Positions 25,818 to 36,650 of a stretch of 64,000 bases of DNA are shown here, in pieces; position 1 is the first letter of the stretch, and every line of letters starts with the position of its first letter. Location of the stretch: contig NZ_JACCAE010000001.1 in assembly GCF_013409205.1 (NCBI RefSeq), forward strand, positions 1,984,001 through 2,048,000. The letters are read 5' to 3'. The stretch comes from Janibacter cremeus. Its GTDB lineage: Bacteria > Actinomycetota > Actinomycetes > Actinomycetales > Dermatophilaceae. The notes beneath the pieces are model-generated. The model worked only from the letters and a program-made list of their open reading frames with translations, had not been told where the DNA came from and searched no databases. The position numbers and the translations under genes were made by a program.

Positions 25818-27174
25818 CGAGAACCCTTTCCTGGGGGACCTCGAAGCGTCGAGGCCGGTGGCGCAGCGCCAGCGCGGCGCCGAGGGTGATCGGCCCGAGC
25901 CGGCCGAGGAACATCAAGGCGATGATGACGAGCTCACCGACCGGTGGGAGCTTGCCGGTGATGCCGGTCGACATCCCCACGGTGCCGAAGGCCGAGATCG
26001 CTTCGAAGAGTACGGTGTCGAGCTCGAAGGGGGTGGCCACCAGGAGTGCAGCCGTCGAACCACCGACGAGACCGACGCCCAGCAGGACGACCGTCAGCGC
26101 CTGTCGCATGTTGTCCGCGGAGAGGCGGCGGTGCAGCACGCGCACGGAGGGCTCGCCACGCAGCTCGGCCCAGATGACGAAACCGAGCAGCGCGAACGTC
26201 GAGACCTTGATGCCACCCGCGGTGCCGGCGTTGCCGCCGCCGATGAACATCAGGGTGTCGAGCAGCAGCAGGCTCTCCTGGTGGAGGGCGCCGATGTCGA
26301 TGCTGTTGAAGCCGGCGGTGCGCGCGACCACCGACTGGAAGGCCGCCGCGAGAATCTTGCCCCCCGTGCCCAAGGGGCCGAGCGTCTCCTCGTTGCGCCA
26401 CTCGAAGGCGGCCAGGGTCACCGCACCACCGATCCACAGCACGAGCGATCCCCACAGGACGATCCGTGCGTGTGTCGTCCACCGACGGAACTGCTGCCGC
26501 CAGTGCCGCAGCACCTCCCACCACACGGGGAAGCCGAGCCCACCGATCATCACCGACGCCATGATCGGCAGGCACATCCACGGGTCCTCGACCCACGGAA
26601 CGGCGCTGTCGGCCTGGAGCGCGAAGCCAGCGTTGTTGAAGGCCGAGATCGCGTGGAAGAAGCCCGAGTACAGCGCCTCCGCCCAGCCGTCGTGGTACGC
26701 CACGCGCAGCCGCACCGAGAGCACCACGGTGGTCGCGACCTCGACGGCCAGAGTGAACCAGACGATGCCGAGGACGACCTCGCCCGGGGTGCGGTGGGAG
26801 ATGGAGCGTGACTCGGCGCTGGTCAGGACGTTGACCGGGGCGCCCAACCTGCGGCCGATGACCATGACCAGCAGGGTCGCGGCCGACATGACGCCGAGGC
26901 CGCCGATCTGGATCAGCGCGAGAATGGTCACCTCGCCGAAGGTGGACCAGTGGGTGGCGGTGTCCACCGTGACCAGGCCGGTGACGCACGTGGCGGACGT
27001 TGCGGTGAACAGGGCGGTGAGGAAGTCGGTGGACTCGCCCGACTCGGCGGCCAGTGGCGTCCACAGGGCCAGGGTGCCGAGCGCGATGACGACGGCGAAG
27101 CCCAGCATCACGGTCCGGGCCGGGTTGGCCACCAGACGGTTCAGCAGGTGCGTGTTCGTCACGTCGTGCCCCAC
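25810..27174 (-). CDS. TrkH/KtrB family potassium transporter
   Basis: The 454-residue membrane protein has four pore-loop repeats: TSATCVTGL, SAFNNAGFA, ARTAGFNS and SAFGTVGMSTG. The filter Gly is conserved in each. It forms the K+ (and possibly Na+) conducting subunit together with the downstream RCK protein. An 8-base overlap links them. The upstream 96 bases to glpD are G/C-rich and show no clear riboswitch. Confidence 0.9.
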   Translation of the reverse strand: MGHDVTNTHLLNRLVANPARTVMLGFAVVIALGTLALWTPLAAESGESTDFLTALFTATSATCVTGLVTVDTATHWSTFGEVTILALIQIGGLGVMSAATLLVMVIGRRLGAPVNVLTSAESRSISHRTPGEVVLGIVWFTLAVEVATTVVLSVRLRVAYHDGWAEALYSGFFHAISAFNNAGFALQADSAVPWVEDPWMCLPIMASVMIGGLGFPVWWEVLRHWRQQFRRWTTHARIVLWGSLVLWIGGAVTLAAFEWRNEETLGPLGTGGKILAAAFQSVVARTAGFNSIDIGALHQESLLLLDTLMFIGGGNAGTAGGIKVSTFALLGFVIWAELRGEPSVRVLHRRLSADNMRQALTVVLLGVGLVGGSTAALLVATPFELDTVLFEAISAFGTVGMSTGITGKLPPVGELVIIALMFLGRLGPITLGAALALRHRPRRFEVPQERVLVG

Positions 27175-27270
27175 GACGGGAGACGCTACTCCCGTTCACC
27201 CGTGGTTGCTGCGCTGGTCGGCCGGGGGTGCTGCGCTGACCGGGCCGGTCGGGTCCGGCGCGGGGCCCCC

Positions 27271-28890
27271 TCAGACGGTGAGCATGAGCGCACGCTCCGC
27301 GGCGGCCGTGGCGGGGGCGACGTCCGCGTCGACGAAGCTCACCCGGGTCCTGCGCTCGAGGAGGTCCTCGACCGTGCGGGCGCCCTCGTGGGTGACGGCG
27401 TACGCGAGCTCGGCGCCGATCGTCGGGCAACCGGGCGCGACCGGCCCGGCCAGAGCGGGGTCGGCCTCGGCCATCGCCAGCACCTGCGGCGCGAGGGTGC
27501 CGTAGCGGCGGACCAGGCGGGTCGGCGCGTCGACCTTCGCCAGCAGGTGCGCCGGGGCGGCGCCCAGGAGGGGAAGGGAGGTGGTCCGGCACGCGGAGAA
27601 CCGGCCGGCCCCGCCGCCGATCCGGTCGACGACGGCGTCGATGGCGTCCTGCGCCATCGTGCGGTACTCGGTCAGCTTGCCGCCGGTGATCGTGATCGGA
27701 CGACCGGGCTCGTCGATGAGCAGGTGCTCGCGGGAGGCATCGGCGCTGGCGCCCCCCTTCGAGGCGCCCAGGCGGCGCATGGGGCCGCTTCCGTCGCACC
27801 GCCCACGCGGAGCGTGGGACCCAAGGACACCGCCTTCGCCCTGATCGGCCATGGTGACCAGCGGACGCAGGCCGGCGAAGCGGCCCACGACGTCGGCTCG
27901 GCTCAAGGGCTCGGCGAGGACCGAGCTCATCGCCTTCAGGAGGAACTGCTCGTCGGCGATCGGGACGGTGGGAGCAGTTCCGTCCACGCCGGGGGCCTCC
28001 TCGTCGGTCAGGCCGAGCAGGACCAGATCCCCACTGATCGGGATGGTGAAGATGAAGCGTCCGAAGTGCCCCGGCACCGGGGCGCTCAGCTGCGCCGTGG
28101 GGAAGCCGAGCCGCTCGGCCCGCAGCACCAGGTGGGAGCCACGCGAGGGGGTGACCTCGATCGACGGCTCGTGTTCGCCGCTCCAGACACCGGTGGCCAG
28201 CAGGACGTGACCGGTGGCCTCGATCGTCTCGCCGGACCGGGTGTCCCGCAACCGCACCCGGTCGGCGCCGAGCGGCTCGGCGCCGACGTAGGTGACGACG
28301 TCGGCGCCGTGGGCGGCCGCCGTCCGGGCGAGTGTGGTCACCAGACGCGCGTCGTCCTCGAGCTGACCGTCGGAGTACATGATCCCGTGCAGACCTGCGC
28401 GTGCAGCGGGCACGAGGTCGTGGACGGTGCGCGCCGAGACGCGCCTGGGCGTCGGCAGGAGCGAGCTCGGGGTACGGGCTGCCCGGCGCAGGCCGTCGGC
28501 GAGGAAGATGCCGGCATTGGATGCGATCGACTCGACGGGGTCGGTGTCCGGGACGATGTTGCGCAGTGGGCGGACCAGGTGCGGCGCGACGCGAGTCATC
28601 AGGTGGTGGCGCTCGACCGCGGAGCGGTAGGCGATGGGGAAGTCGGCCCTGGCCAGGTACCGCAGCCCGCCGTGGACCAGCTTGCTGCTCCAGCGGCTCG
28701 TGCCGGAGGCGAGGTCGTTGCGCTCTACGAGAGCGGTGCGCAGACCGCGCGATGCCGCGTCCAGCGCGGCCCCCGCGCCGGTCACGCCGCCACCGACGAT
28801 GATGACGTCGTAGCGCTCGGTGGCAAGCCGCTCGAGGGCTTCCTGCCGCTGGGTGTGGTTGAGGCCGGCGAACGGCGAGCGGGTGCTCAT
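27271..28890 (-). CDS. glpD: Glycerol-3-phosphate dehydrogenase GlpD with an in-frame repeat insertion
   Basis: The 539-residue FAD enzyme oxidises glycerol-3-phosphate to dihydroxyacetone phosphate at the membrane. It has the FAD motif G33-G-G35-x-x-G38 and the GlpD markers SSKLVHGGLRYL, TPSRGSHLVL and TITGGKLTEYRTMAQDAID. Between FAGLRPLVTMADQ and ADASREH lies about 35 extra residues (VLGSHAPRGRCDGSGPMRRL then GASKGG) encoded by a palindromic repeat (27752-27837). The reading frame is kept on both sides, so the protein is probably functional with a surface loop. Start ATG 28890 has GAGGAG 4 bases upstream. Confidence 0.92.
   Translation of the reverse strand: MSTRSPFAGLNHTQRQEALERLATERYDVIIVGGGVTGAGAALDAASRGLRTALVERNDLASGTSRWSSKLVHGGLRYLARADFPIAYRSAVERHHLMTRVAPHLVRPLRNIVPDTDPVESIASNAGIFLADGLRRAARTPSSLLPTPRRVSARTVHDLVPAARAGLHGIMYSDGQLEDDARLVTTLARTAAAHGADVVTYVGAEPLGADRVRLRDTRSGETIEATGHVLLATGVWSGEHEPSIEVTPSRGSHLVLRAERLGFPTAQLSAPVPGHFGRFIFTIPISGDLVLLGLTDEEAPGVDGTAPTVPIADEQFLLKAMSSVLAEPLSRADVVGRFAGLRPLVTMADQGEGGVLGSHAPRGRCDGSGPMRRLGASKGGASADASREHLLIDEPGRPITITGGKLTEYRTMAQDAIDAVVDRIGGGAGRFSACRTTSLPLLGAAPAHLLAKVDAPTRLVRRYGTLAPQVLAMAEADPALAGPVAPGCPTIGAELAYAVTHEGARTVEDLLERRTRVSFVDADVAPATAAAERALMLTV
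27752..27837 (-). repeat. Palindromic repeat copy B, inserted in frame in glpD
   Basis: On the minus strand it runs GAAGGCGGTGTCCTTGGG, then hairpin CCCACGC-TCC-GCGTGGG, then GGTGCGACG, a spacer, and GCGCCTCGAAGGGGGG. The blocks are those of copy A (5731-5795), with GGTGCGACG on the other side of the hairpin. Both ends are read in the same frame as in copy A. Confidence 0.8.
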
Positions 28891-28964
28891 GGGCTCCTCG
28901 GGCGAGTGACGAATCACGGTTACTCGGCGGTTATCGGATGCTACCCCTTGGGCACAATGGCCCC

Positions 28965-30626
28965 ATGGCTGATCTTACTGAGCTTCCGCGGCGCTCCATC
29001 TGGTACGGGTGGGGCGACCCCGCGCACGTCAAGCCGCTGCCGACGGGTGGTTGGCCGTTGCTGAAGTTCCTCGGCCGGGTCGAGCCCGCGGCCCGGGACA
29101 CCCCACCCGTCGCGCTCGAGGACGTGCGCCTGCCCGAGGTGCACCTCTCCGACGCCGCCCGTGCGCAACTGGTCGCCGTCGTCGGCGACGAGCACTTCTC
29201 CACCGCGCGCCTCGACCGGGTCGAGCACACCGGGGGCAAGAGCTACCCCGACCTGTACCGGCTGCGCACGGGGGACGGGTCCCGCGCCCCGGACGCGGTC
29301 GTCTTCCCCGGTACCTCCCAGCAGGTCTGCGATCTGCTCGCCGCCTGCGTCGAGCACGAGGTGGCGGTCGTCCCCTTCGGGGGCGGCACCAGCGTCGTGG
29401 GTGGGGTCGACCCCGTGCGAGGACGATTCTCGGCCGTGATCAGCCTCGACCTGCGCCGGCTCGACGCCGTGGTGAGCGTCGACTCGCTCTCCCAGACGGC
29501 GGTCGTGCAGGCCGGTGCCCGTGGACCCGCGGCCGAGGCGGTCTTCCAGCGGCACGGTCTGACCCTGGGCCACTTCCCGCAGAGCTACCAGCAGGCGACG
29601 ATCGGTGGCTACCTCGTCACCCGCAGCGCCGGCCAGGCGTCCTCGGGCTACGGCCGTTTCGAGGAGAACGTCGTCTCCGTGACGATGGCGACTCCGACGG
29701 GTGAGCTCGTCCTCGGTGGTCGCGCCCCGGCCAACCAGAGCGCCGCCGGCCCGAAGCTCCTTGATGTCGTCATCGGCAGCGAGGGATTGCTCGGCGTCGT
29801 CACCGAGGCGACTGTCCAGCTGGCCCGTCGCCCGCAGATCGAGCACCGGGAGACCTGGGCGCTGCGTGACACCGCGACCGGGTTCGCCGCCTTCCGCGAC
29901 CTCGCCCAGCAACTCGGCCACGGGATCATGCCCGACGTCTCCCGACTGTCGGACCACAACGAGACGACGACGGTGATGGCACAGGCCGGCCTGCCCGGCA
30001 TGGCAGGGATGGGTCTGGTGCGCGCCCGTGGCTGGCGCGAGCCGGCCCTCGCGGTGTTCCAGATCGAGGACGGCGACAGGGCCTCGCTGAGGTTCCGCCG
30101 CAAGAAGCTCGCATCGGTCCTCAAGCGCCACGGCGCCGTGAAGCTGACCGACTCGATCGCCGAGCACTGGATGGCGGGCCGGTTCCGCGGTCCGTACCAA
30201 CGCGACCACCTCATGGACCGCGGTGTGCTCGTCGAGACCGTCGAGACCGCGACGACGTGGGACAACCTCGAGCACCTCTACGAGAGCGTGCAATCGGCCA
30301 TCGTCGAGACGATGGGTCGGGGCTGGGTGCAGTGCCACGTCTCCCACCTCGATGGCGGCGGCGCCTCGCTCTACTACACCTTCATGGCCTCCGCCGAGAG
30401 CGACCCGATCGCCCAGTGGCAGCGGGTGAAGACGGCCGCCGGTGACGCGATGATCGGCGCCGGTGGCACCATCACCCACCATCACGCCGTGGGCACCGAC
30501 CACCGCCCGTGGATCGGGGAGGAGATCGGCGACGGGGGCATCCGCATCCTGCGCGCCATCAAGGCCGAGCTCGACCCGACCGGCGTGCTCAACCCGGGCA
30601 AGCTCATCCCCGACGAGGGCGCCTGA
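28965..30626 (+). CDS. FAD-binding oxidase, alkyl-DHAP synthase (AGPS)-like
   Basis: The 553-residue flavoprotein of the VAO/PCMH fold has the FAD-PP loop VVPFGGGTSVVGGV and the C-terminal LDPTGVLNPGKLIPDEGA. Specific AGPS-like traits include an N-terminal RSIWYGWGDP and THHHAVGTDHRPW near the end, where His residues act in ether-lipid synthases. In Mycobacterium tuberculosis the same order glpD1-flavoprotein-lipid kinase (Rv2249c, Rv2251, Rv2252) is found, supporting a glycerolipid role. ATG 28965 is preceded by CACAAT, so a leaderless start is likely. It diverges from glpD. Confidence 0.83.
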   Translation: MADLTELPRRSIWYGWGDPAHVKPLPTGGWPLLKFLGRVEPAARDTPPVALEDVRLPEVHLSDAARAQLVAVVGDEHFSTARLDRVEHTGGKSYPDLYRLRTGDGSRAPDAVVFPGTSQQVCDLLAACVEHEVAVVPFGGGTSVVGGVDPVRGRFSAVISLDLRRLDAVVSVDSLSQTAVVQAGARGPAAEAVFQRHGLTLGHFPQSYQQATIGGYLVTRSAGQASSGYGRFEENVVSVTMATPTGELVLGGRAPANQSAAGPKLLDVVIGSEGLLGVVTEATVQLARRPQIEHRETWALRDTATGFAAFRDLAQQLGHGIMPDVSRLSDHNETTTVMAQAGLPGMAGMGLVRARGWREPALAVFQIEDGDRASLRFRRKKLASVLKRHGAVKLTDSIAEHWMAGRFRGPYQRDHLMDRGVLVETVETATTWDNLEHLYESVQSAIVETMGRGWVQCHVSHLDGGGASLYYTFMASAESDPIAQWQRVKTAAGDAMIGAGGTITHHHAVGTDHRPWIGEEIGDGGIRILRAIKAELDPTGVLNPGKLIPDEGA

Positions 30627-31501
30627 TGGTGGCCCGTGATGCGCTGATCGTGGCCAACCCGGCCGCCCGCAACGGTCGGGCCAGGGCCAGCGTCCCGGGC
30701 GTCGCCGACATCCTGCGCTCGCACGGCTGGTCCGTCGACATCGCGATCACGACGTGCGCCGAGCACGCCGCCGAGATCGCCGCAGCCGGTGAGCCGGACG
30801 GGCCGCTGCTGGTCGCCCTCGGCGGCGACGGCCTCGTCGCCCGCGTGGCCGAGGGAGCCATCCGCTCCGGCGCGCTCGTCGCACCGCTGCCCGGCGGGCG
30901 CGGTTGCGACTTCATCCGGGCCATCGGTGGATCCCGGGATCTGCACGAGGCGGCCTCCTCCCTTCCCCTTGCCACGGAGCGAAGGGTGGATGTCGGTTTC
31001 GCGGGGGCGACCCCCTTCCTCGGGGTGGCCACGGTGGGCTACGACTCCCGGGCCAACGACCACGCCAACGAGGCGCCGGCCTGGCTGCCGGCCGCGCTCG
31101 TCTACGCCTACGGCGGTGCCCGGGCGCTCGCGGAGACCCGCTCGACGTCCATCACGATGACGACCGACGGGGTGTCGCGGACCTTCGCCGGGTGGAGCGT
31201 CGCGATCGGCAACTCCGGCCGCTACGGCGCGGGGATGATCGTCAATCCCGGCGCGCTCCTCGACGACGGCGAGCTCGACATCACCACCGTCGAGGGCCTG
31301 CCACGGTGGAAGTACCCGATGCTGCTGCCGCGCTACTTCAAGGGCACCCACATCGACGGCATCGACATCCGCGCCGCTCGGGGGCGGGAGATCGAGGTGA
31401 CCGCGCCCGTCGGGCAGCGGGTCTACGCGGACGGGGACGTCGTCGGTCGGACACCGATGACCTTCACCGTCGAGCAGGAGGCGCTGCGCATCCTCGTCTG
31501 A
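30626..31501 (+). CDS. Diacylglycerol/lipid kinase family protein
   Basis: The 291-residue protein has the DAGK catalytic motif ALGGDGLV, the phosphate-binding start ALIVANPAARNGRA, and the ligand loop PLPGGRGCDFIRAIG (usually GTGNDF, here altered). The C-terminal beta-domain contains YADGDVVGRTPMTF. It phosphorylates diacylglycerol or a related lipid. The start overlaps the upstream stop (TGATG), so it is coupled to the AGPS-like gene. Confidence 0.87.
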   Translation: MVARDALIVANPAARNGRARASVPGVADILRSHGWSVDIAITTCAEHAAEIAAAGEPDGPLLVALGGDGLVARVAEGAIRSGALVAPLPGGRGCDFIRAIGGSRDLHEAASSLPLATERRVDVGFAGATPFLGVATVGYDSRANDHANEAPAWLPAALVYAYGGARALAETRSTSITMTTDGVSRTFAGWSVAIGNSGRYGAGMIVNPGALLDDGELDITTVEGLPRWKYPMLLPRYFKGTHIDGIDIRAARGREIEVTAPVGQRVYADGDVVGRTPMTFTVEQEALRILV

Positions 31502-31508
31502 GCACGAG

Positions 31509-32207
31509 TCACCGACGCGCGCGTGGCGTGGACAGCCAGTACGCGAAGGTCCGCGCTCCGTCGGTGGTCCCGATCTCCTGCTCGAACCGGCGCGGAGCGG
31601 TGAGCTCGAAGTCGACCGGTCGCCGGAAGAGCGGACCGTCGTGGGAGAAGGAATGGAACTCACCCAGCTCGCCACACGGGTCGGCGCCGGCGGGGAGCCC
31701 GGCGAAGAACGCGCGGTCGAGGGGGAGACCGAGGGCCTGCGGCCCGAGCACGGCCGCGTCGACGACGACGGTGACGGCGCGGATGCCCGAGGCGAGGAAC
31801 CGCTCGACGCACTCGCCGGAGGACAGCCCCCACAGCGGCTCGAGCACGTCGATCCCCAGCGGCTGGAACTGCTCCCGCTTGTGGTCGAGCACCCCCGAGG
31901 CAGACAGGTCACCGAAGGCGAAGGCGTCGATGCCCTCCCTTCGCATCCGGGTCGCGGCAGCGTCCATCGCCTCGACGTACCCGTCCAGACCGGGCCCCGG
32001 GATCGCCACGATCTGCAGCGGCAGGCCGATGCTGTCCGCCTGTGCCTGCAGGAGGTCGTCCGGGATCTCGTGCACCGTCGACGTGCCGCCCTCGCGGTGG
32101 ACCGTCGTCACCAGACGGTCGACGACGACGTCCGGGTCGTCGAGCAGGGCGGTCAGGGCCAGGGCCGAGTCCTTGCCTCCGCTCCAGTGGAAGGCGACCG
32201 TCCTCAT
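31509..32207 (-). CDS. Dph6-related ATP pyrophosphatase (diphthine-ammonia ligase-like)
   Basis: The 232-residue N-type ATPase opens with the PP-loop HWSGGKDSALAL and has the conserved AFGDL and WGLSSGECVERFLASG blocks. In eukaryotes Dph6 amidates diphthine on EF2, which bacteria lack, so the bacterial substrate is unknown. ATG 32207 overlaps the EamA stop by 4 bases. Confidence 0.85.
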   Translation of the reverse strand: MRTVAFHWSGGKDSALALTALLDDPDVVVDRLVTTVHREGGTSTVHEIPDDLLQAQADSIGLPLQIVAIPGPGLDGYVEAMDAAATRMRREGIDAFAFGDLSASGVLDHKREQFQPLGIDVLEPLWGLSSGECVERFLASGIRAVTVVVDAAVLGPQALGLPLDRAFFAGLPAGADPCGELGEFHSFSHDGPLFRRPVDFELTAPRRFEQEIGTTDGARTFAYWLSTPRARR

Positions 32208-33160
32208 GGCGGGGACTGTACCGACCGCGCGCTGCGGCGTCGTGCGCGCCGCCGTGCCGGGACGGCCACCAGGAGCAGGCTGAGCAGGGCCACGGCGATG
32301 CCGATGGCGGAGAGCACCGAGAGGCTCTCGCGCAGGACGAGCACCCCCAGGAGCGTGGCCGTGACCGGCTCGGCGAGCGAGAGTGTGGCGACCGTGCTCG
32401 CCGAGAGCCGGGCCAGCCCGTGCTGGAAGAGCACGTAGGAGACCCCGGTGGCACCGATCCCGAGCCAGAGCACCACCGCCCATCCGGCTGGGGAGCGCAG
32501 CCACGTCAGGTCGACCGAGAAGAGCACGGGCAGCAGCAGGACGGCACCGGCGACGAAGAGCCAAGCCATGACCACCAACCCCCGCACCCCCCGGAGCAGG
32601 AGCGTGCGGGCCGCGACCGTGTAGCCCGCGTAGGACAGGCCCGCGCCGATGGCTGCGGCGATGCCCAGCGCATCGACCCGCACACCCGGCCCTGCGGACC
32701 CGGTCACGAGGAGGACGACGCCCGTGACGGCGCCGGCGGTCGCGAGGATCCACCGGGGACTCGGCTTCTCGGCCAGGAGCAGCCCGAGCAGGCCGGTCGC
32801 GACGGGAGCTGTCCCCAGCGCCACGACCGTGCCGACCGCCACCCCGGCCCGCGCGACCCCTTCGAAGAAGCACACCTGGTAGGCCGCGACGCAGAGGCCG
32901 CCGAGCAGCACGACGACCGTCTGGGGGACCCGCGCCACCTGGCCGGTGGGCAGGGCCGGGCGGCTCCGGGGCCGGAGCGCGACGGCCAGCAGCGTCAGGG
33001 CCAGCGCGCCGACGAGGATGCGCAGGGCCCCCACCACGACCGGTTGCATGCCCTCCGGTCCCAGTGCCTGGGCGGTGCCGGTGGTGCCCCAGAGCGCAGC
33101 GGCACCGACGGCGGCCAGCACCGCTGCCGCCTGCTGCTTGGTGCGCGTTACGCCGACCAC
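32204..33160 (-). CDS. EamA/RhaT family transporter (DMT superfamily)
   Basis: The 318-residue protein has ten hydrophobic helices in two EamA repeats, each with an AALWGTTG/GLSYAGYTV start and a PVATGLLGLLLAEKP/PVTATLLGVLVLRE end. It is a metabolite exporter, possibly for amino acids; substrate unknown. GTG 33160 is the start. The Dph6-like gene is coupled downstream. Confidence 0.87.
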   Translation of the reverse strand: MVGVTRTKQQAAAVLAAVGAAALWGTTGTAQALGPEGMQPVVVGALRILVGALALTLLAVALRPRSRPALPTGQVARVPQTVVVLLGGLCVAAYQVCFFEGVARAGVAVGTVVALGTAPVATGLLGLLLAEKPSPRWILATAGAVTGVVLLVTGSAGPGVRVDALGIAAAIGAGLSYAGYTVAARTLLLRGVRGLVVMAWLFVAGAVLLLPVLFSVDLTWLRSPAGWAVVLWLGIGATGVSYVLFQHGLARLSASTVATLSLAEPVTATLLGVLVLRESLSVLSAIGIAVALLSLLLVAVPARRRARRRSARSVQSPP

Positions 33161-33173
33161 TGCCGTCGAGTCA

Positions 33174-34784
<1,611 letters not shown>

Positions 34785-35723
34785 TCAGTGCTTCGCGGAC
34801 CCCGGCTCATCCCGGCTGATCGCCGGCGTCTCGACCTGGATGGTCGAGTGGTGGATCGCCACGTCGAAGTGCTCGGCAACGCACTCCTTGACCTGCGCCA
34901 GGACCTCGGCGGCGTGCCCGTCGACGAAGCACTCCTCGTCCACGACGACGTGCGCGGAGAGCGTGGGCAGCCCGGTCGCCACGGTGGAGGCGTGCAGGTC
35001 GTGGACCTCGATCACGTGCTCCACGGACAGGATGTGGTGGTGGACCTCGTGAAGGTCCAGCCCCTTCGGCGCGAACTCCATGAGCACGCTCGAGGTCTCG
35101 CGCATGAGCTTGATCGCGCGGGGCACGATGAGCATGGCGATGAACAGGCCGGCGATCGCATCCGCCCGGAGGTACCCCGTGGTCGAGATGACGATCGCCG
35201 CGATGATCACGCCCACCGAGCCGAGGGCGTCGTTGAGTACCTCGAGGAAGGCGGCGCGCATGTTGAAGTTCGCCGACCGGCCCGAGGCGAGCACGGCGAT
35301 GGCGATGACGTTGGCCACCAGGCCGATGACGCCGAAGACGAGCAGTTCCCCGGCCGGGATCGTCGGCGGGTCGAGGAGTCGGCGGATGCCCTCGACCGCT
35401 GCGTACGCACCGACGACGAGCAGGAGGGTGGCCTGGGCCAACGCCGCGATCACCTCGATCCGCCGGTACCCCCACGTCCGCCCGGGTGACGGTGGCCGGA
35501 GCATCAACGTCCCGGCGACGAGCGCGACGAGCAGCCCTGATGCGTCAGTGAGGGCGTGGGCCGTGTCGGTCAGCAGCGCGAGGCTTCCGGTGAGCCACGC
35601 GCCGACAGCCTGCGCGACCGTGATCCCCGCCGTGATCGCGAAGACGATGGCGAGCTTTGAGCGGAAGTCCCCGGGGTGTCCTGCGTCGTCGGCGCCCGGG
35701 GAGTGAGCGTGTCCGGCACCCAT
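34785..35723 (-). CDS. Cation diffusion facilitator (CDF) metal efflux protein
   Basis: The 312-residue protein has a short His-containing start (GAGHAHS), six helices and the paired metal-site motifs LTDTAHALTDASG (helix 2) and FLEVLNDALGSVG (helix 5). A C-terminal cytoplasmic domain (HEVHHHILSVEH) follows. It is probably a zinc or cobalt exporter driven by protons. Start ATG 35723; an upstream ATG with a better ribosome site is out of frame. Confidence 0.9.
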   Translation of the reverse strand: MGAGHAHSPGADDAGHPGDFRSKLAIVFAITAGITVAQAVGAWLTGSLALLTDTAHALTDASGLLVALVAGTLMLRPPSPGRTWGYRRIEVIAALAQATLLLVVGAYAAVEGIRRLLDPPTIPAGELLVFGVIGLVANVIAIAVLASGRSANFNMRAAFLEVLNDALGSVGVIIAAIVISTTGYLRADAIAGLFIAMLIVPRAIKLMRETSSVLMEFAPKGLDLHEVHHHILSVEHVIEVHDLHASTVATGLPTLSAHVVVDEECFVDGHAAEVLAQVKECVAEHFDVAIHHSTIQVETPAISRDEPGSAKH

Positions 35724-35811
35724 GGAGCCATTGTCTCCCTTCGTCGTTCGCACGAGCACCCAGGGTGGCGGGGTGGGTGCGCCGGGCACCGGGGGCGGGC
35801 AGACTGGGGCG

Positions 35812-36519
35812 ATGCGACGATTCGAGGAGCTGGCCTGGAGCGAGACCCCGCGCGGTGAGATCAGCCTGCGCCGGCGGATCGAGCCGACGCTCAAGGTCGA
35901 TGTCTACGAGGTGAAGCTCGGCGACGAGTTCCTCATGTCGAGCCTCTTCACGGTCGCCGAGGTGGAGCTGGCCCGGCTCGCTCTGGCCCGGGCGAAGGGG
36001 GATGAGCTGGACGTCGTCGTCGGCGGGCTCGGCCTTGGCTGCACCGCGAGGGCGGCGCTGGAGGACTCGAGGGTGCGCTCGATGGTCGTCGTCGACGCCA
36101 TGGCCGAGGTCATCGACTGGCACGAGCGCGAGCTGCTGCCGGAGTCCGCGCGGCTCGTGCGGGACCCGCGCAGTCGGCTGCTCCTCGACGACTTCTTCGC
36201 GCTCGCCGCGTCCGAGGAGGGGTTCGACCCGGACGCTCCGGGGCGTACCTTCGACGCCGTGCTCCTGGACATCGACCACACCCCGCACCACCTGCTGCAT
36301 CCGGACCACGCGCCCTTCTACACCGTGGATGGGCTGCGCCGCCTTCGTTCGCACGTCAAGCCCGATGGGGTCTTCGCGCTCTGGTCGGACGACCCGCCGG
36401 ACGCGCAGTTCTGCGCGCTGGTCGAGCAGGTCTTCGACCACGTTGACGCGCACGTGGTGAGCTTCGCCAACTTCCTCACCGGTGGGGAGTCGAGCAACAC
36501 CGTCTACGTCGCCCACTGA
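35812..36519 (+). CDS. Spermidine synthase-like methyltransferase-fold protein
   Basis: The 235-residue protein has a polyamine-synthase-like Rossmann core: VVVGGLGLGCTARAAL (cofactor loop), MVVVDAMAEVIDWHE and FDAVLLDIDHTPHHLL. The N-terminal tetramerisation strands of true spermidine synthases are short, and the Asp pair for putrescine is unclear, so it may act on another substrate. It is a single gene divergent from the CDF gene and is followed by a terminator. Confidence 0.75.
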   Translation: MRRFEELAWSETPRGEISLRRRIEPTLKVDVYEVKLGDEFLMSSLFTVAEVELARLALARAKGDELDVVVGGLGLGCTARAALEDSRVRSMVVVDAMAEVIDWHERELLPESARLVRDPRSRLLLDDFFALAASEEGFDPDAPGRTFDAVLLDIDHTPHHLLHPDHAPFYTVDGLRRLRSHVKPDGVFALWSDDPPDAQFCALVEQVFDHVDAHVVSFANFLTGGESSNTVYVAH

Positions 36520-36535
36520 GCGCGCCGGCCCCCAC

Positions 36536-36554
36536 GTTCCCGGCCGCCGGGAAC
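36536..36554 (+). terminator. Hairpin terminator
   Basis: GTTCCCGG-CCG-CCGGGAAC lies 17 bases after the stop of the spermidine synthase-like gene. The remainder of 36520-36815 holds the promoter region of the secreted protease. Confidence 0.7.
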
Positions 36555-36650
36555 ATCCTGCTGACGCGCCCTCGTCCGGGTGCGCGCGGTCGTGTGTCTT
36601 CATCTGCGTTGAGTCAAGGCACCCTCCTACCCCATTCAGCATTCTCCAAG

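Noticed and set aside
27175..27270. Riboswitch upstream of the TrkH gene
   Set aside because: No conserved aptamer blocks were recognised; only G/C-rich repeats.
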